Positions 1-10,602 of a DNA stretch of 64,000 bases are shown piece after piece (positions within the stretch are counted from its first letter, which is position 1; each line of letters begins with the position of its first letter). Made by a program: the position numbers and the translations under genes. Under the pieces are notes generated by a model. The model saw only the letters and a program-made list of their open reading frames with translations. It made no database searches and was not told the DNA's origin. Where the stretch lies: positions 1,683,565 through 1,747,564 of the forward strand of contig JACTAT010000026.1 of NCBI GenBank assembly GCA_014526335.1. The letters are read 5' to 3'. Source of the stretch: Chrysaora quinquecirrha (Eukaryota; Cnidaria; Scyphozoa; Semaeostomeae; Pelagiidae).

Positions 1-117
1 AAACTGTTTTTGAATTATTTGATTGTTTGTTGTTGCAGTTGCATGGTTGTTGTTAGGCTCCATTATAACCTCGTTTCAGACGGGATAGACCACGGGGAGA
101 CCAAAGTTAGACTGTTT

Positions 118-365
118 CATAGATGAGCATAGGGGTACCAGTAAGATCCCTGTATTTATGAGATAGATGAGCAAATGTTCATGCTGCTGTAACGGAGCCT
201 CGATGGACGGGTTGTCTAGGTAATAGGTTCCCTGATTCGGGTGTCGCGAGTTCGAATCCAGCTGAGCTAGGAGCTATCCATTTATGGTCTGGGGGCCGGA
301 TATTTGTTCCTCCCCATTCGGCTGGAGGAGGATTAGCGGGAATAGCGATTTCCTGTAATGGGAAC
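118..365 (+). repeat. SINE-like repeat E, left half
   Basis: This unit recurs at 45893-46199. It contains a tRNA-like stretch, GGAGCCTCGATGGACGGG, followed by a B-box-like GAGTTCGAATCC near 250-261, and then a tail with a GGGGCCGG core. The unit breaks off at 365 and resumes at 1674, because another element is inserted in it. The repetition and the boxes are seen directly; calling it a tRNA-derived SINE is inference, since the A box is weak. Confidence 0.6.
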
Positions 366-1673
366 CCGGGGGTGAAGCTGCCCAAGATCAGGGACGGGGA
401 CTTGAGTAGGTGACCAAGCCAAACGTACCCAAGACTGGGGTGGATAATTTGAAAGTATACCAAAGACTGGGGGTAACTGTCACAGAGAAATTACTCCAAA
501 TTGGGGGGTCCCACACTCACAAAAACATTTAAAATGCAAAGCACCTAGGTATTAATTCCAGTCAAATTGTGTAGAAGCTCTGAAAAATGTATCTTGCTCA
601 AAAGTACATGAGTAAAACTACAATAACCAAAATAACAGGAACAAAAAACCAGCCAAATTCTTTAACAAAGTCTAAAGACCGGTTTATCTCCAGCAAAATT
701 AATCATCTAGAGGGCCAGAGTTGAGTCAACATTGTAACTGTTGTTTCCAATTCATGATTACTTGCCCTAAGTTTACCAATAATCTCTGTTATTTTAATAA
801 CACAAGTTCTTTTGATACCATTTTTTTATTATCTCCCTCTTTCCTCTAAAGAGAAACCTTATCTGCCACAAAATAAACCTTGTCTTCTTTCTTTCGTCCA
901 TTTTGTTAAATGAAAGTGCGGGAAAGCGAAAGCGAGGTGATATATGATCAAGCGAGGTCAATAGCAAATGGCTCATTTTCGAAAGTGACGTTCCAGGGCC
1001 TATCTACCTGTTTTTCTGCCAAATGTTCTCACAGCTGATGATTAATAACTACAGACTGATTAATTGATTCTAAAACGAAACCTAGTTTTTATTCAAGGTG
1101 AAAGATGATTCTTGATGCCACACTAAAAAGTGGATTATTTGTTATCTTCCTACTTTTGCTGAGACACTAACTTGGAGACTAGGTTTTATGGACCTATGCA
1201 GCATATATGCAGTATCTAGAGTATTATTGGTTTTTTGCCATCGGAGATGAGGTGGCTGCAGGATAGCTATAAGATGGGATTTCTGCATGAGGTGAGATCA
1301 TTCCAGAATTGCTGCAGGAGAACTGAACTGGTACTACTTAAAAGAAGGAGGAATTTGGCTCCAGTTTACATTCAGACAAAAGACTTGAATAAGTTGTAGT
1401 AAAAACAAGATATAAATTGATTGAATCAAGGTACAAAGCAGCAATCAATTTGGCCCAATAATTGATGAATCTGTATCCCTCAAACTGGAAGTGATAGATG
1501 TCGTGGCCAAACTGACTCTTGGGATAGAAAGAATCTTCTTAAAAGATTGTACTGTAGTTGAACCGAGTTTATGACCCAAAACTGGGGGTCGATGGGGATT
1601 GATGGAAATTTATGACCCAAAACTGGGGTCCACAAGTCCCCGTCCCTTGTCTTGGGCAGCTTCACCCCCGGGA
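366..1673. mobile_element. Non-autonomous hAT-like DNA transposon
   Basis: The ends are inverted repeats. The left end begins CCGGGGGTGAAGCTGCCC and the right end is its complement, ending GGGCAGCTTCACCCCCGG; similarity continues about 45 bp inward. An 8-bp direct repeat, ATGGGAAC, sits at 358-365 and again at 1674-1681, as expected of a target-site duplication. Eight-base duplications are typical of hAT elements. No transposase reading frame is visible in the 1.3 kb, so the copy must be non-autonomous. Superfamily assignment rests on duplication length alone. Confidence 0.65.
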
Positions 1674-1790
1674 ATGGGAACCACCGTAAGCCGATACAGC
1701 GCCTCAGCCACATTGGTGACTTTGTGGATGCAAGTGGGGAGTATCGCTCTATCCCGGGTCAGTTTTTGTCTCTAAATTGCATCTGGCATT
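1674..1790 (+). repeat. SINE-like repeat E, right half
   Basis: This is the continuation of the unit at 118-365 after the inserted element. It includes ACCGTAAGCCGATACAGC and the tail ending in CCGGGTCAGTTTTTGTCTC. The same tail occurs at 46110-46199, and a shorter version at 45670-45770. Confidence 0.6.
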
Positions 1791-2051
1791 CATGTTATCG
1801 TAAAAAGAGACTTGCACGCTCCTCTTCGCCCGATCTCAGCAACATATAGAAATGTACAGAATATCAATTTGATCCATCTCGTCTAAAAATCGAAAACGCT
1901 AAAAACGCTGTAATAATTTTGGTGCAATCGGTTCTCTTTCCATCGCAGTTTACAGTACAGCATGATCACCAAATAAAACTGTCTGGTCACCCGACGATGG
2001 CGGAGGCGAAATGTTGTATTAAGCGCCAGTCGCTACGTTGTCAGAAACAGA

Positions 2052-2130
2052 TGACCCAACGATAACTCAACCATGGGTGTGACACTACAGAGGTTCGAGT
2101 CCCGGCCTTACTGAGCTCCTGAAACGTTCG
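2052..2130 (-). repeat. Degenerate SINE-A fragment
   Basis: The stretch with GGTTCGAGTCCCGG and TGAGCTCCTGA matches the B-box half of the SINE-A family read on the minus strand. It is short and diverged, so the assignment is weak. Confidence 0.35.
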
Positions 2131-3100
2131 ATTAGACGACGACGCAACACGACCGCGCAAATCGCCGTGAAAATCAAGACGCGACGCGGCGGCACAGTGT
2201 AATCAGACCAATCTGACATATGATGTTCCAAAACCTTGCTTTTCTATTGTTTAAGATGCGAAGCAAATCTGCGAAGGAGCTGCCGTAGCATCTCAATGTA
2301 ATAGCAACGATTGCCACAGAGATTATGGCACTGCGCTCGTGCAACTGATGGACAAAACGAAACGATATCATGCCGGCATAGTGTAACTGGGGCCTGAGCT
2401 TTGACTGTACGTTTGAACAGTGAAAGTTATCTTGAAATTATTATTTTTTTAGTTTTGCAGATATTCCTAAGGGTATCTACTTGACAAGTGAATTGATCTC
2501 TCTTAGACCAACGCTTTCTACGCATGCACCGTTTAGTTAAATCTTATTTTGCAAGTTCTTATATCAACCATGTTTCAAACAAATGGCATATTTTTCATGC
2601 AAATTTTAAAATTTATCAAATATTTCTTTCAAATGTGGGAAAGTGTAACCTGCTAACAGTCGAACATTGAGAACACGTGGTCAATTGCATGTGTTCTATT
2701 ATTAAAAAACATGGCTTTCTTTGCTTAGCGACTAGGTAGTAACAATTCACTGCTATGAAACGGGCAAATATAAGAGATTATAATACGGATAATACACCGT
2801 CTGTACATTTAAAGCCGTCTCGATCAGAGAATTCAAGAGAGGAAAAAGCCGTTAGCTAGACTCACTGCATTAGTCTCACTACTTCGCTCGATGTTGTTGT
2901 TGTTGTTGTTTTCTACAATCGCTCAGTGTGGAGTGACAAATCAAAATAAGGGGAGCGTAAACTAGAGACTCGTGTAGTTAGTCTAGCTGTTAGCCTTTTG
3001 GCAAAGCCTATGCAATGCCAGCCGCAAATCAGTGCCTTGAAAGTTGGGATAATTGGGGCTAAAGTATACTCAGATGCGAATACGCGTGAGTAGTGTTCGC

Positions 3101-3139
3101 CAGTTTAGCGAGGCTAAGTGGACGCCCCTCGCTAAACTG
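3101..3139. repeat. 13-bp inverted repeat
   Basis: CAGTTTAGCGAGG at 3101-3113 is repeated exactly in reverse complement at 3127-3139, with a 13-base loop. It could be the remains of a small foldback transposon; no function is apparent. Confidence 0.6.
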
Positions 3140-3307
3140 TTATCTCTCACAAAGACTGGAAAAATAACGCACTAAAGGCATCTTTGGCAAGTGCAATAAG
3201 TATGCTTCTTGGAACTTTTTAATTTAGGGACTGGCTGCAACACTGTTTAGTATCTTGTTGTGGATTGTAGTTCATATTGTCATGGCTTCAAAGCATCTTC
3301 TAATTCT

Positions 3308-3635
3308 CACGCTGGCGAATCTATACTGTGGTGGATAAGCACTAATGTGGTGGGTTATTATGCTCCACACCACATCAAGCATAATAACCCACCACAGTAG
3401 TGCTCATCCACCAGAGTACGCAAAAACACCACCACATCAAACATAATAACTAACCCGCCCAGTGGTGCTTATCTACAACAGTACACAAAAAACACCACCG
3501 CATTATGCAAAATATACCACCACCAGAGTAGTGCGTATCCACCACAGTACGCAAATAATACCACCACAATATGCAAAATATACCACCACAGTAGTGCGTA
3601 TCCACCACAGTAGTGCGTATAGATTCGCTAGCGTG
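3308..3635. mobile_element. Foldback element with internal minisatellite
   Basis: The ends pair: CACGCTGGCGAATCTATAC at 3308 and GTATAGATTCGCTAGCGTG ending at 3635 are near-perfect reverse complements. The interior is a degenerate tandem array of a CCACCACAGTAGTGCGTAT-like motif, partly in inverted orientation near the left end. No protein is encoded. Terminal inverted repeats plus an internal array fit a foldback or MITE-type element. No clear target-site duplication is visible. Confidence 0.55.
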
Positions 3636-4552
3636 ATGCTACACATCTTGTTGAAGTTACATTACAGTGAGCAGGTGTTAAAAAGTTGTAAAATCTGAAT
3701 TGATGAGAATATTAACGTTAGTTAATAGAAAATTCAAATGATTTACACATTTAATGCAGACGAAATGCTTTCAGATCGATCTTTAATTGTTGAAATTGGT
3801 TAATAAATCTTATTAATTTCGAAGTGATTTTCCTGAGCTATCACACCTGCTATGGTGGTCAAATGAGCAACTACAGAACTGGATAGAACAACGGAATATC
3901 ATTAGCTACAAGGTTTTGAAATAGAACATCGGCTAAGATTGCCACGAGACTGATTTGTTTCTTCCATCGGTATAGTTATCGGTTTGGGGGTACCTAATAT
4001 GGGCACGGGTATGCCCTACATGTGGGTTTTTGGCCCTGAAATTCTTTAAGCATGGGTGTGATTTTAACCAACTCCCATATAACATGGTGGGAAATTGAAG
4101 AAAACTAAAAAATTCCCTTCAATTGAGTTCAAGACTGCCATTAATTCAGCTCATTATGTTCACAGATAGTTTTGTCACGGTTTTCGCTACTGAATTTCGC
4201 CTCAACCACGGAAGCCTCACAGCCAGGTCGAGTTCTTGCTACTTCATGTACGATGTGATAGAGCTAACTCCAACAAGTTGCAACGGCTAATCCATTTTGC
4301 AGAAGGAAAACCTTACGGTCGCACCGACATAAACCAGAGAAAGGTCAATAACTATAGGATATAGTTGATCGCGGTCGCAAAAGCGCTCATATCCACTGCG
4401 ACCAACGTGAATCAGTTGTCAATTAATTGCAGAAGCAGAACATGCCCAACTTTCTGGAACTTTGCGGAGACAAGTTGCCGTCAAAGTGGAACTAGTTGCC
4501 AACTTGTTGCCAAAGCGCCTTGTCGTCAGTTGCAATAAATTAGTCACAAGGC

Positions 4553-4584
4553 ACTAGTTGCCGATTAGCAAGTCGGCAACTAGT
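4553..4584. repeat. Perfect 12-bp hairpin
   Basis: ACTAGTTGCCGA (4553-4564) and TCGGCAACTAGT (4573-4584) are exact reverse complements around an 8-base loop. The AACTAGTTGCC motif occurs in looser form just upstream, so this may be part of a degraded repeat. Confidence 0.55.
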
Positions 4585-4874
4585 TCTGACTGTGCGCAAT
4601 GTCAAAATAAGATTGGCTTAAGATGCAGGGGACTGGTGCTAAAGACACAATTTCACCTTATCTCCACCGGAATCGAATTCCTTGACGTTGAAACAATTAT
4701 GGGTCCAATTCTGAAGGAAGCAGGTTTTGAGTTGTTGTTGTAGTTGCTGTTGTTGTTGTTTTTGTAGGAATTGTTGCTGTTGTCCGGAAAAGGTTTATGT
4801 AACTGTTAGCGACTGAGCAATCTGACTGCATGCTCTCCTCCTTGAGTCTCAGTTGCACGAAAAACGCCTCCAGG

Positions 4875-5045
4875 AAACTGGCGCATTTAGCGCAAGTCGT
4901 AAGAATCTCAGACAAGGATGAACTGGCGAGACATCGACCCTTGCTCTGACGCTACTGCTGCTGGGGTTCGAACTGTTCGAGTCCGTGGCCTCACTGAGCT
5001 CCTGATACCACAAGCTGGCAGCGTAAGAGCACGCTACAGCAACTT
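4875..5045 (-). mobile_element. SINE-A copy (tRNA-derived)
   Basis: Read on the minus strand this matches the SINE-A family: a tRNA-like head, GTTCGA box, then the body with GGGTCGATGTCTCG and the GCGCTAAAT tail. It is diverged relative to the copies at 26466 and 56469. Confidence 0.55.
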
Positions 5046-5131
5046 CAAATTGCCTTGATTCTAATGTTCTTAACCACGCCTTCCCTCAACGCAGTAGCGG
5101 TTTCAAGGGGCAATTAACTTTTAAAAGCTGT

Positions 5132-5329
5132 GGCTAAACTAGGAGACATGTCGCGCGTGACATTGAAATCGGCGCGTCTCGCATGGGTGGCTAAACATGC
5201 GAGTGACAAGCGAGCAACTTGTCCCCAGAGTCGAGGAGACAAGAATTGTTTCTGCTTTCTCCCAGAACCATTCGCATGTCTTTCGCGACGCACAACAATG
5301 TCGCACGCGACATTACTCCTAGTTTAGCC
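5132..5329. mobile_element. MITE with about 34-bp terminal inverted repeats
   Basis: The left end GGCTAAACTAGGAGACATGT pairs with the right end, whose final bases are ACTCCTAGTTTAGCC. The pairing extends through the GTCGCGCGTGACATTG segment. A related copy lies at 32929-33176. No coding capacity. Confidence 0.65.
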
Positions 5330-6160
5330 AGACCTTTAGGGATCCAATATACCCTTGCCATAAGTTCTACTGATTTCATAGAAATCTCTTGGAAATCCTT
5401 TTGTTTCAACAGGAATCTCGAGCGCCTTTTTGCAGTGAAAATCACAGGGAGCGGTTTAAGAAATTTTGAAGAGTGCAATGCCCTTTCAGAGAGGCAATGA
5501 AAGCTCAGGAAAACAGTAAATGGGAAAATTTGATGTCTGAACTTGCATAACAGTTTAATTTGACAAAAGGAAATCTACGGTCGCAGACAAAAGTGGTCAG
5601 AACTCGGCGGTAGAATTCACAGCCAGCGGTTTAAGAAATCGAAGACTCAGAAATATATAAAAAATTTGTATTCATTGAAATGCCTTGCATTTGACTGTTT
5701 CTGGGTGACTAATTACAGGTAGGTCCCTTAAGAAATGCTTACAGATAGAATAGAGCCACCATTTTGAATAGAAAAAAGTCCAGTAGGGTAATCAAGTTGC
5801 ACGCTGATCTATTAAGTCTGCAGAAAACCACCTGTTAAGGCGAAACCTCAAAAAAGCAACGTGCAGGTAGCATGTATCATGCATATTACATGAATGAAGA
5901 CGCGATCTGATTGGTTGGGATTGTGAGAAAGGTCGGCTGTGATTGGTTGAAATTGACAGGTCTATTGTTTGACGCAGCTGTTGATCCTTTTAGACAAAAA
6001 CACTGCGATGTTCTAGTTCGGTGGCTGTGTCACTCGCAACGGGCCCGAAGTTGCTGGCAACTTCTGTAGCAAGATAATAAGCCGAGCTTTTTTATCAAGA
6101 ATAATATCAATCAAGTATCGGTTCAGCAGCTGCTGGCCTATCAAAATTAACTGTGTCGTA

Positions 6161-7123
6161 ATGAGAACGATGAATTCGTTAGAAGATGCGGAGCGGATTA
6201 AATTTATTCATTTATCAGCAGCTTTGGTCAATTGTCCTTTTGCTGCTGGTTGCTTGAATAAAATCGACGTCAAAAAATTGGCTTTGGGAAAATTACTCGG
6301 TTCGGGAGGATTTGGCTCGGTTTATCAAGGAATTTATAAAGGCAGAAAAGTGGCGGTGAAAAAACTTCACGTCAACAGAAAAAATCCTCACGCGGTTGCG
6401 GAGAGTTTTCTAGCTGAGATATCAGTTGTTTCGCTGCGTCATAAAAATATTGTACGCGTTCTAGCTGTATCGTCCGTTGAAACGACTTGTAGAGACATTT
6501 ACATCGTAATGGAGTATGCTGGAAATAGAAATCTACAGAACATTATAGTTGATGAAAGAGAACGCATTACAGATCAACGGAGAAAGCGGTATGCACTTGA
6601 TATAGCAAGCGCGTTAAATTATATTCATCAGCGGCGAGTTGTTCATTTGGACTTGAAACCTGCTAATATCTTAGTGACCTGTCAAGACACTTGCAAACTT
6701 GGAGACTTCGGTTGCTCTAAAATTCTCCCAGAAAGCGGACTTTGTTCTCCTGCTACCCCAACGAATTCTTTCCTCACCGGGACGTTATCATACCGCGCGC
6801 CGGAGCTACTCAAAGGCGATTTCCCGTCAAGCAAAGCGGATTTATATTCTCTGGGAATTTGTTTATGGCAGTTATTGACGCGCGAGAAACCTTATGGAGC
6901 GGAGAATTTGTACGTTGTTATCTTCGGAGTCGTTGCTTATAACATGAGGCCAACTATTACGAAAAAACTCAGACAGAAATATAAAATATATGTTCGTTTG
7001 TGCGAGGCTTTATGGAAAGCGGACCCCATTGAGAGGCCAGACGCTTCAGAAGTATTGCGAATATTACGGAGTGACTCGCGGAAAAAGATGGAACACAGAC
7101 CATTGATCTTATGGCGAACATAG
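6161..7123 (+). CDS. MOS: Mos-type serine/threonine protein kinase
   Basis: This is a single-exon, 320-residue kinase. Mos activates the MEK-MAPK cascade in oocytes and holds meiotic arrest in animals; cnidarians are known to have Mos genes. Visible landmarks are the glycine loop GSGGFGSV at residues 47-54, the ATP-binding lysine in VAVKK (67), the helix-C glutamate (86), the catalytic loop HLDLKPAN (162-169), DFG (182-184) and APE (213-215). HLDLKPANIL followed by DFGCS is the signature that separates Mos from other kinases. The length is close to vertebrate Mos, and the short N-terminal extension is also typical. An alternative start four codons in (MNSLED) is possible. A polyadenylation signal AATAAA lies at 7187-7192. 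No breaks or missing catalytic residues are seen. Confidence 0.9.
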   Translation: MRTMNSLEDAERIKFIHLSAALVNCPFAAGCLNKIDVKKLALGKLLGSGGFGSVYQGIYKGRKVAVKKLHVNRKNPHAVAESFLAEISVVSLRHKNIVRVLAVSSVETTCRDIYIVMEYAGNRNLQNIIVDERERITDQRRKRYALDIASALNYIHQRRVVHLDLKPANILVTCQDTCKLGDFGCSKILPESGLCSPATPTNSFLTGTLSYRAPELLKGDFPSSKADLYSLGICLWQLLTREKPYGAENLYVVIFGVVAYNMRPTITKKLRQKYKIYVRLCEALWKADPIERPDASEVLRILRSDSRKKMEHRPLILWRT

Positions 7124-8176
7124 GTTGAAAGGTTTGGGGAATTATTTTGATATTAATAAGATGAACCAAAGTTATTCACGCTTGATAATAAACAAACCAA
7201 ACTGCTAAATATTCAACTTCAGATATTTTATAGAATTTTTCACTAAAAGGGGAGATATTTCTACTATGGATTGCCCCCAAACCAATAGACAGTTAAGCTA
7301 TGTTGCCGTGTAAACGTGAAGACCACACCCAATGGCACGCCCGTGAGAAAGATAAAGTTTCGCAACTAAGCAGTAAACTATACAATTCAACCCCAGTATA
7401 GCAAAACACTGCTCACTTCGCATAGGCGCAGGGGTAGATAAAATCTAGGGGGGTGAAAGGTTCATAATCCATTGTTTATGAAAATTATGCTCGACTGCAG
7501 AAAAATTTTGTGCCCGAATATTCCCAATTTAAAAAGATTTTCATTACAGTAATAGGGGCTGAGCAAAGCAAAAGGATCTTTGAAAGTTTCATAATCCAAA
7601 AAATCCGATTTTGTCGAAGTATACATTTTTTTATAAAATCATGAATATTAGCTACTAAAGAGAATCTTGCAAAATTTTGATAGTAACAGTGATTTTAATA
7701 ATTATTTACAGCTCTATATTGTGATAATAAAAGATAAAAAATTATGAAAATTTTCGATTAAAATTCTTCATTTTCTTTGAATTCTTTTATCTGTTAAGGT
7801 CATCTGTTAAGACGGAGCGGGCCCCGAGTTCAAGCGGATGGCAGATCCCAATAAGGCGAAATTCTAAGCGCGAAGAGGATGATTTCGTCCTTACACATGA
7901 GTGGTGCATAACTGCATTTTCTCGTCACAGCAAACGGCAAAAGTACAAGTGATTTCTTCGTTTTCATCGGGAAGACTATAGCTAAGATTCACGCATTCAC
8001 GCACAAAAAATTGTCGCTTCACGGTCTGGTCCAATAACGCAGCTGTCAGAGCCGCTTGGCGAGCCTCTGAAGCAGAAACCTGTCGATATGTGAAGATTGG
8101 AAATGCCAAGCGCTAAAGCTGCGGTCGAGCCAGTTGTACGCTTCGGGATAGTAGCTATATTGGCCATTCCTCCGTA
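7124..8176. other. Interval between MOS and MANEA
   Basis: Apart from the kinase polyadenylation signal (7187-7192), nothing recognisable is present. Short frames around 7891-8179 have no family features. The sequence is AT-rich and probably ordinary intergenic DNA. Confidence 0.5.
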
Positions 8177-8384
8177 CAACGTGATGTGCAGTATCGTGTT
8201 GGATGTGCAGTCAAGAGGAGGGTGTCGATTCAGCGTGGAGGGGTATCATTGGCATCCACCGCTGTACTGATGATATCACTCCACGTTGGATCGGTACCTT
8301 TCACTGTTCTGATGATAACAGTCCACATTTTATTGGCACCTTCCACTATACTGCACATCCTCCATGTTATTGCACATCACATTG
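8177..8384. mobile_element. 208-bp MITE flanked by TA
   Basis: The left end CAACGTGATGTGCAGTAT and the right end TGCACATCACATTG are inverted repeats; similarity runs about 48 bp inward. TA dinucleotides sit directly outside both ends (8175-8176 and 8385-8386), which fits a Tc1/mariner-type target. It lies just beyond the 3' end of the mannosidase gene. Confidence 0.6.
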
Positions 8385-8453
8385 TATGGGGTGCCATTAT
8401 AATGAACCAACGATTCTTAAAATCAACAAAGTTTTAACATCAAGATTTATTTT

Positions 8454-9904
8454 TCAATTTCTCTGGAAACTACACTTGGAAAATTTATCTACAGATGTCT
8501 TTGATAATTTTAAATAATAATCAGGCGAGAATGGTTTATAGTCTAAATATTTTCTAGAATTTGTTACTTTAGGGATAGCTTTTTCAATCTGTGTGCCCTC
8601 ATGCCACTCATTAAAAGAAGTGATAGAGATGATCTCTGGTGCAACATTTAATGCATATCTCCAACTGTTTCTATAATACTCACCCTTGGCTCTTTCTCTT
8701 GTATTCTCTGCATTCCATGGTCTTATACTAGTATCAATATACCCTGGTCCAACACTTGGTATGAATATTGAATTTGAGTCTTTAGTTATCTTTGACAGTT
8801 CCTCCCAGTTTTGCCAACTTGAGCCAAAAGTGAAACCATTAGTAGCAAAGTATGTATAAAGTCCATTAAACCCACCAACTGTAAGGTATCTTGTATGTGC
8901 AAAATCTACTGCCAGAGCTATCATTATGACATCATACTGTGTTCCTCTGATTGTATTCACACCTTCCTTAGTAAGCACCCTGGCCCAATCTTCGGGTTTT
9001 GTGTTATATGAATCATAAACATAAATCAGTGGAATCAATGCATTTTCTTGATATTTATGCTTATAAAATCCCTGATGATTGCCATATGTATCTACTATAT
9101 GCACAATATCATCTCTTACTGTTTTCTCACTTCTATTCTTATAAGGCTCAATATGAAAAGTAACTTTCATGTTAAACCCAACAGCCTGATCAAGCAACAT
9201 CAGGTATATATCATCCCAAGCTTTGCCATTGTCATCGGATTGGCCCAGGGGTAATATGACACAACAATCACCCCTATCCCTGCACTGGATATCTGCTCAA
9301 GATGCTCCCTTATCACTTCAGGGTCTCTTGAGCTATATGCCCCCAACTGGGGGTAAAAATTACTACCAATGTCATTTGGGGGGTTATGGGGCTTCTTTTC
9401 ATACATTTTATCAATGTTTTTGTCCCAGTGGGGTAATATCCGGTGATTCCAATGTGCATAGTTTTGGTCAATCTTTGGGTTGCAATACCATGGGTAGTAA
9501 AATATATGTACGTTGGGACAAGGGGGTCGTTCTTGCTCTGGTTGTTCCGGTTTTGCCGGTTGTAATGTTATTTTATCAAGTCTTTTTGCTGCTTCTCGAG
9601 TTACATCTAAAGTCTTCAGCAAACTCAAAGTTGCTCTTTTATTTTCTCCAGACTTCGGTGCATTTTCGTTCACATTTGCTGGCGCAAGACGGAATGCTGT
9701 TGTCTTTCCAGGTTCGTTATTGAATGACTCCTCCCCCGTCGAGTCTTTTTGTTTGGGCCTAGCCTGACTCGGCAACTTCTCTCTGCCGTCATTCACGGTC
9801 CAGGCAAAGTAAATATACGTTGCAACGTACATTGCAAGTAGAAATGCAACTATAACAATTGCTCGTACTAAAAAACGTCGAATTAAGCGAAAAGGGAGCA
9901 CCAT
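8454..9904 (-). CDS. MANEA: Glycoprotein endo-alpha-1,2-mannosidase, GH99 (one frame break)
   Basis: The family is a Golgi enzyme that trims glucosylated mannose from N-glycans. The start at 9904 gives a short cytoplasmic end followed by a membrane anchor (VRAIVIVAFLLAMYVATYIY, about residues 13-32), then a stem and the GH99 domain. Key motifs are NVHIFYYPWY, FHIEPYKNR, YFATNGFTFGSSWQNW, FIPSVGPGYIDTSIRPWN and the catalytic segment SFNEWHEGTQIEKA. The frame is open from 9904 to about 9250, ending YYPWANP, and resumes one frame over with SDDNGKAWDDIYL down to the TGA at 8454. A single missing base in the C4 run at 9248-9251 accounts for the break. The joined length, about 480 residues, matches human MANEA (about 460). 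The gene is unspliced here. AATAAA on the minus strand lies at 8446-8451, directly after the stop. The break is either an assembly error or a recent inactivation. Confidence 0.88.
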
Positions 9905-10602
9905 CGTTGCAAAACTTCGCGACTTTCACCAGTGAAAAATCACAAGACGCCATCACCAGCAGTAACGAAAGATGAATGTGAATATGAATGCGCAAGTTAC
10001 TCCCACCTATTTCATTTCTGATAAGAATCATCTGGGGACGATTTCCTTCGAGGTTTCGACCCTGGCTGTAACGCTACCGTGGCTGGGGCTCGAACCCTGA
10101 CCTCGTGATCCCCTGACACCACGAGCTAGCAGGATTAGACCACGACGCTAAATTATCTTCACTAACAGCAGCCCTGCCTCTGTTATTAAACGCGGGAGAG
10201 AGAGCCACTTCGCATGGTAAAATGGTAATATTTGTATAGTCATAAACGATTTACGAAAGCCAGTTTAAATTTCCACACAATATTCCTAATAAATACGCAC
10301 ATAAAGCACTTAGTTTCGTATAAGTTAAGTAGCTACGTAATGCTACTGGTATAAAACCTAACATAGTATGGCTACAGTTACCTGACATAGTCCCGATATA
10401 GTATAAAACCATACAGTCAAAAGCCTATTAAAATATAAAAGCTCCTTACTCTTTGCTAAAATAGACAAACTAACGATTATATATATATTAAAATTATTAA
10501 CAACATATATATTGTTAAAAAGTTATTCTAGTTGATAATTATAGTTTCAAATTGTTCAGTTTAATAAATAGCTTGGCCAAACAAAATGGATCAAATAGTC
10601 AC
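9905..10602. other. Interval between MANEA and AFG1L
   Basis: It contains a SINE-A copy (10045-10165) and AT-rich sequence. The MANEA promoter must lie at its left end; no TATA box or CpG cluster stands out. Confidence 0.5.
10045..10165 (-). mobile_element. SINE-A copy, tRNA-like half
   Basis: On the minus strand it reads from a GTCGTGGTCTAATCC A-box region through GGTTCGAGCCCC to the ACGGTAGCGT and AGGGTCG body. The tail is missing. Confidence 0.65.

Larger units (their letters stand above)
1791..6160. other. Gene-free, repeat-rich interval
   Basis: No reading frame here looks like a conserved protein, and none has splice context. The interval holds degenerate SINEs (about 2052-2130 and 4875-5045), a foldback element (3308-3635), hairpins (3101-3139 and 4553-4584), a short GTT run near 2891 and a MITE (5132-5329). 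The remainder is AT-rich sequence in which I see nothing. Promoter elements of the kinase gene at 6161 should lie at its right end, but no clear TATA box is visible. Confidence 0.6.

Noticed and set aside
5130..5500. Overlapping frames of 65 to 95 codons on both strands
   Set aside because: They arise from a palindromic MITE and its flank; no homology or splice context.
8186..8517. Plus-strand frames of 83 and 104 codons
   Set aside because: They cover a MITE and the 3' end of the mannosidase on the opposite strand.
9223..9767. Plus-strand frames of 166 and 84 codons
   Set aside because: They lie antisense to the conserved mannosidase codons and have no family features.
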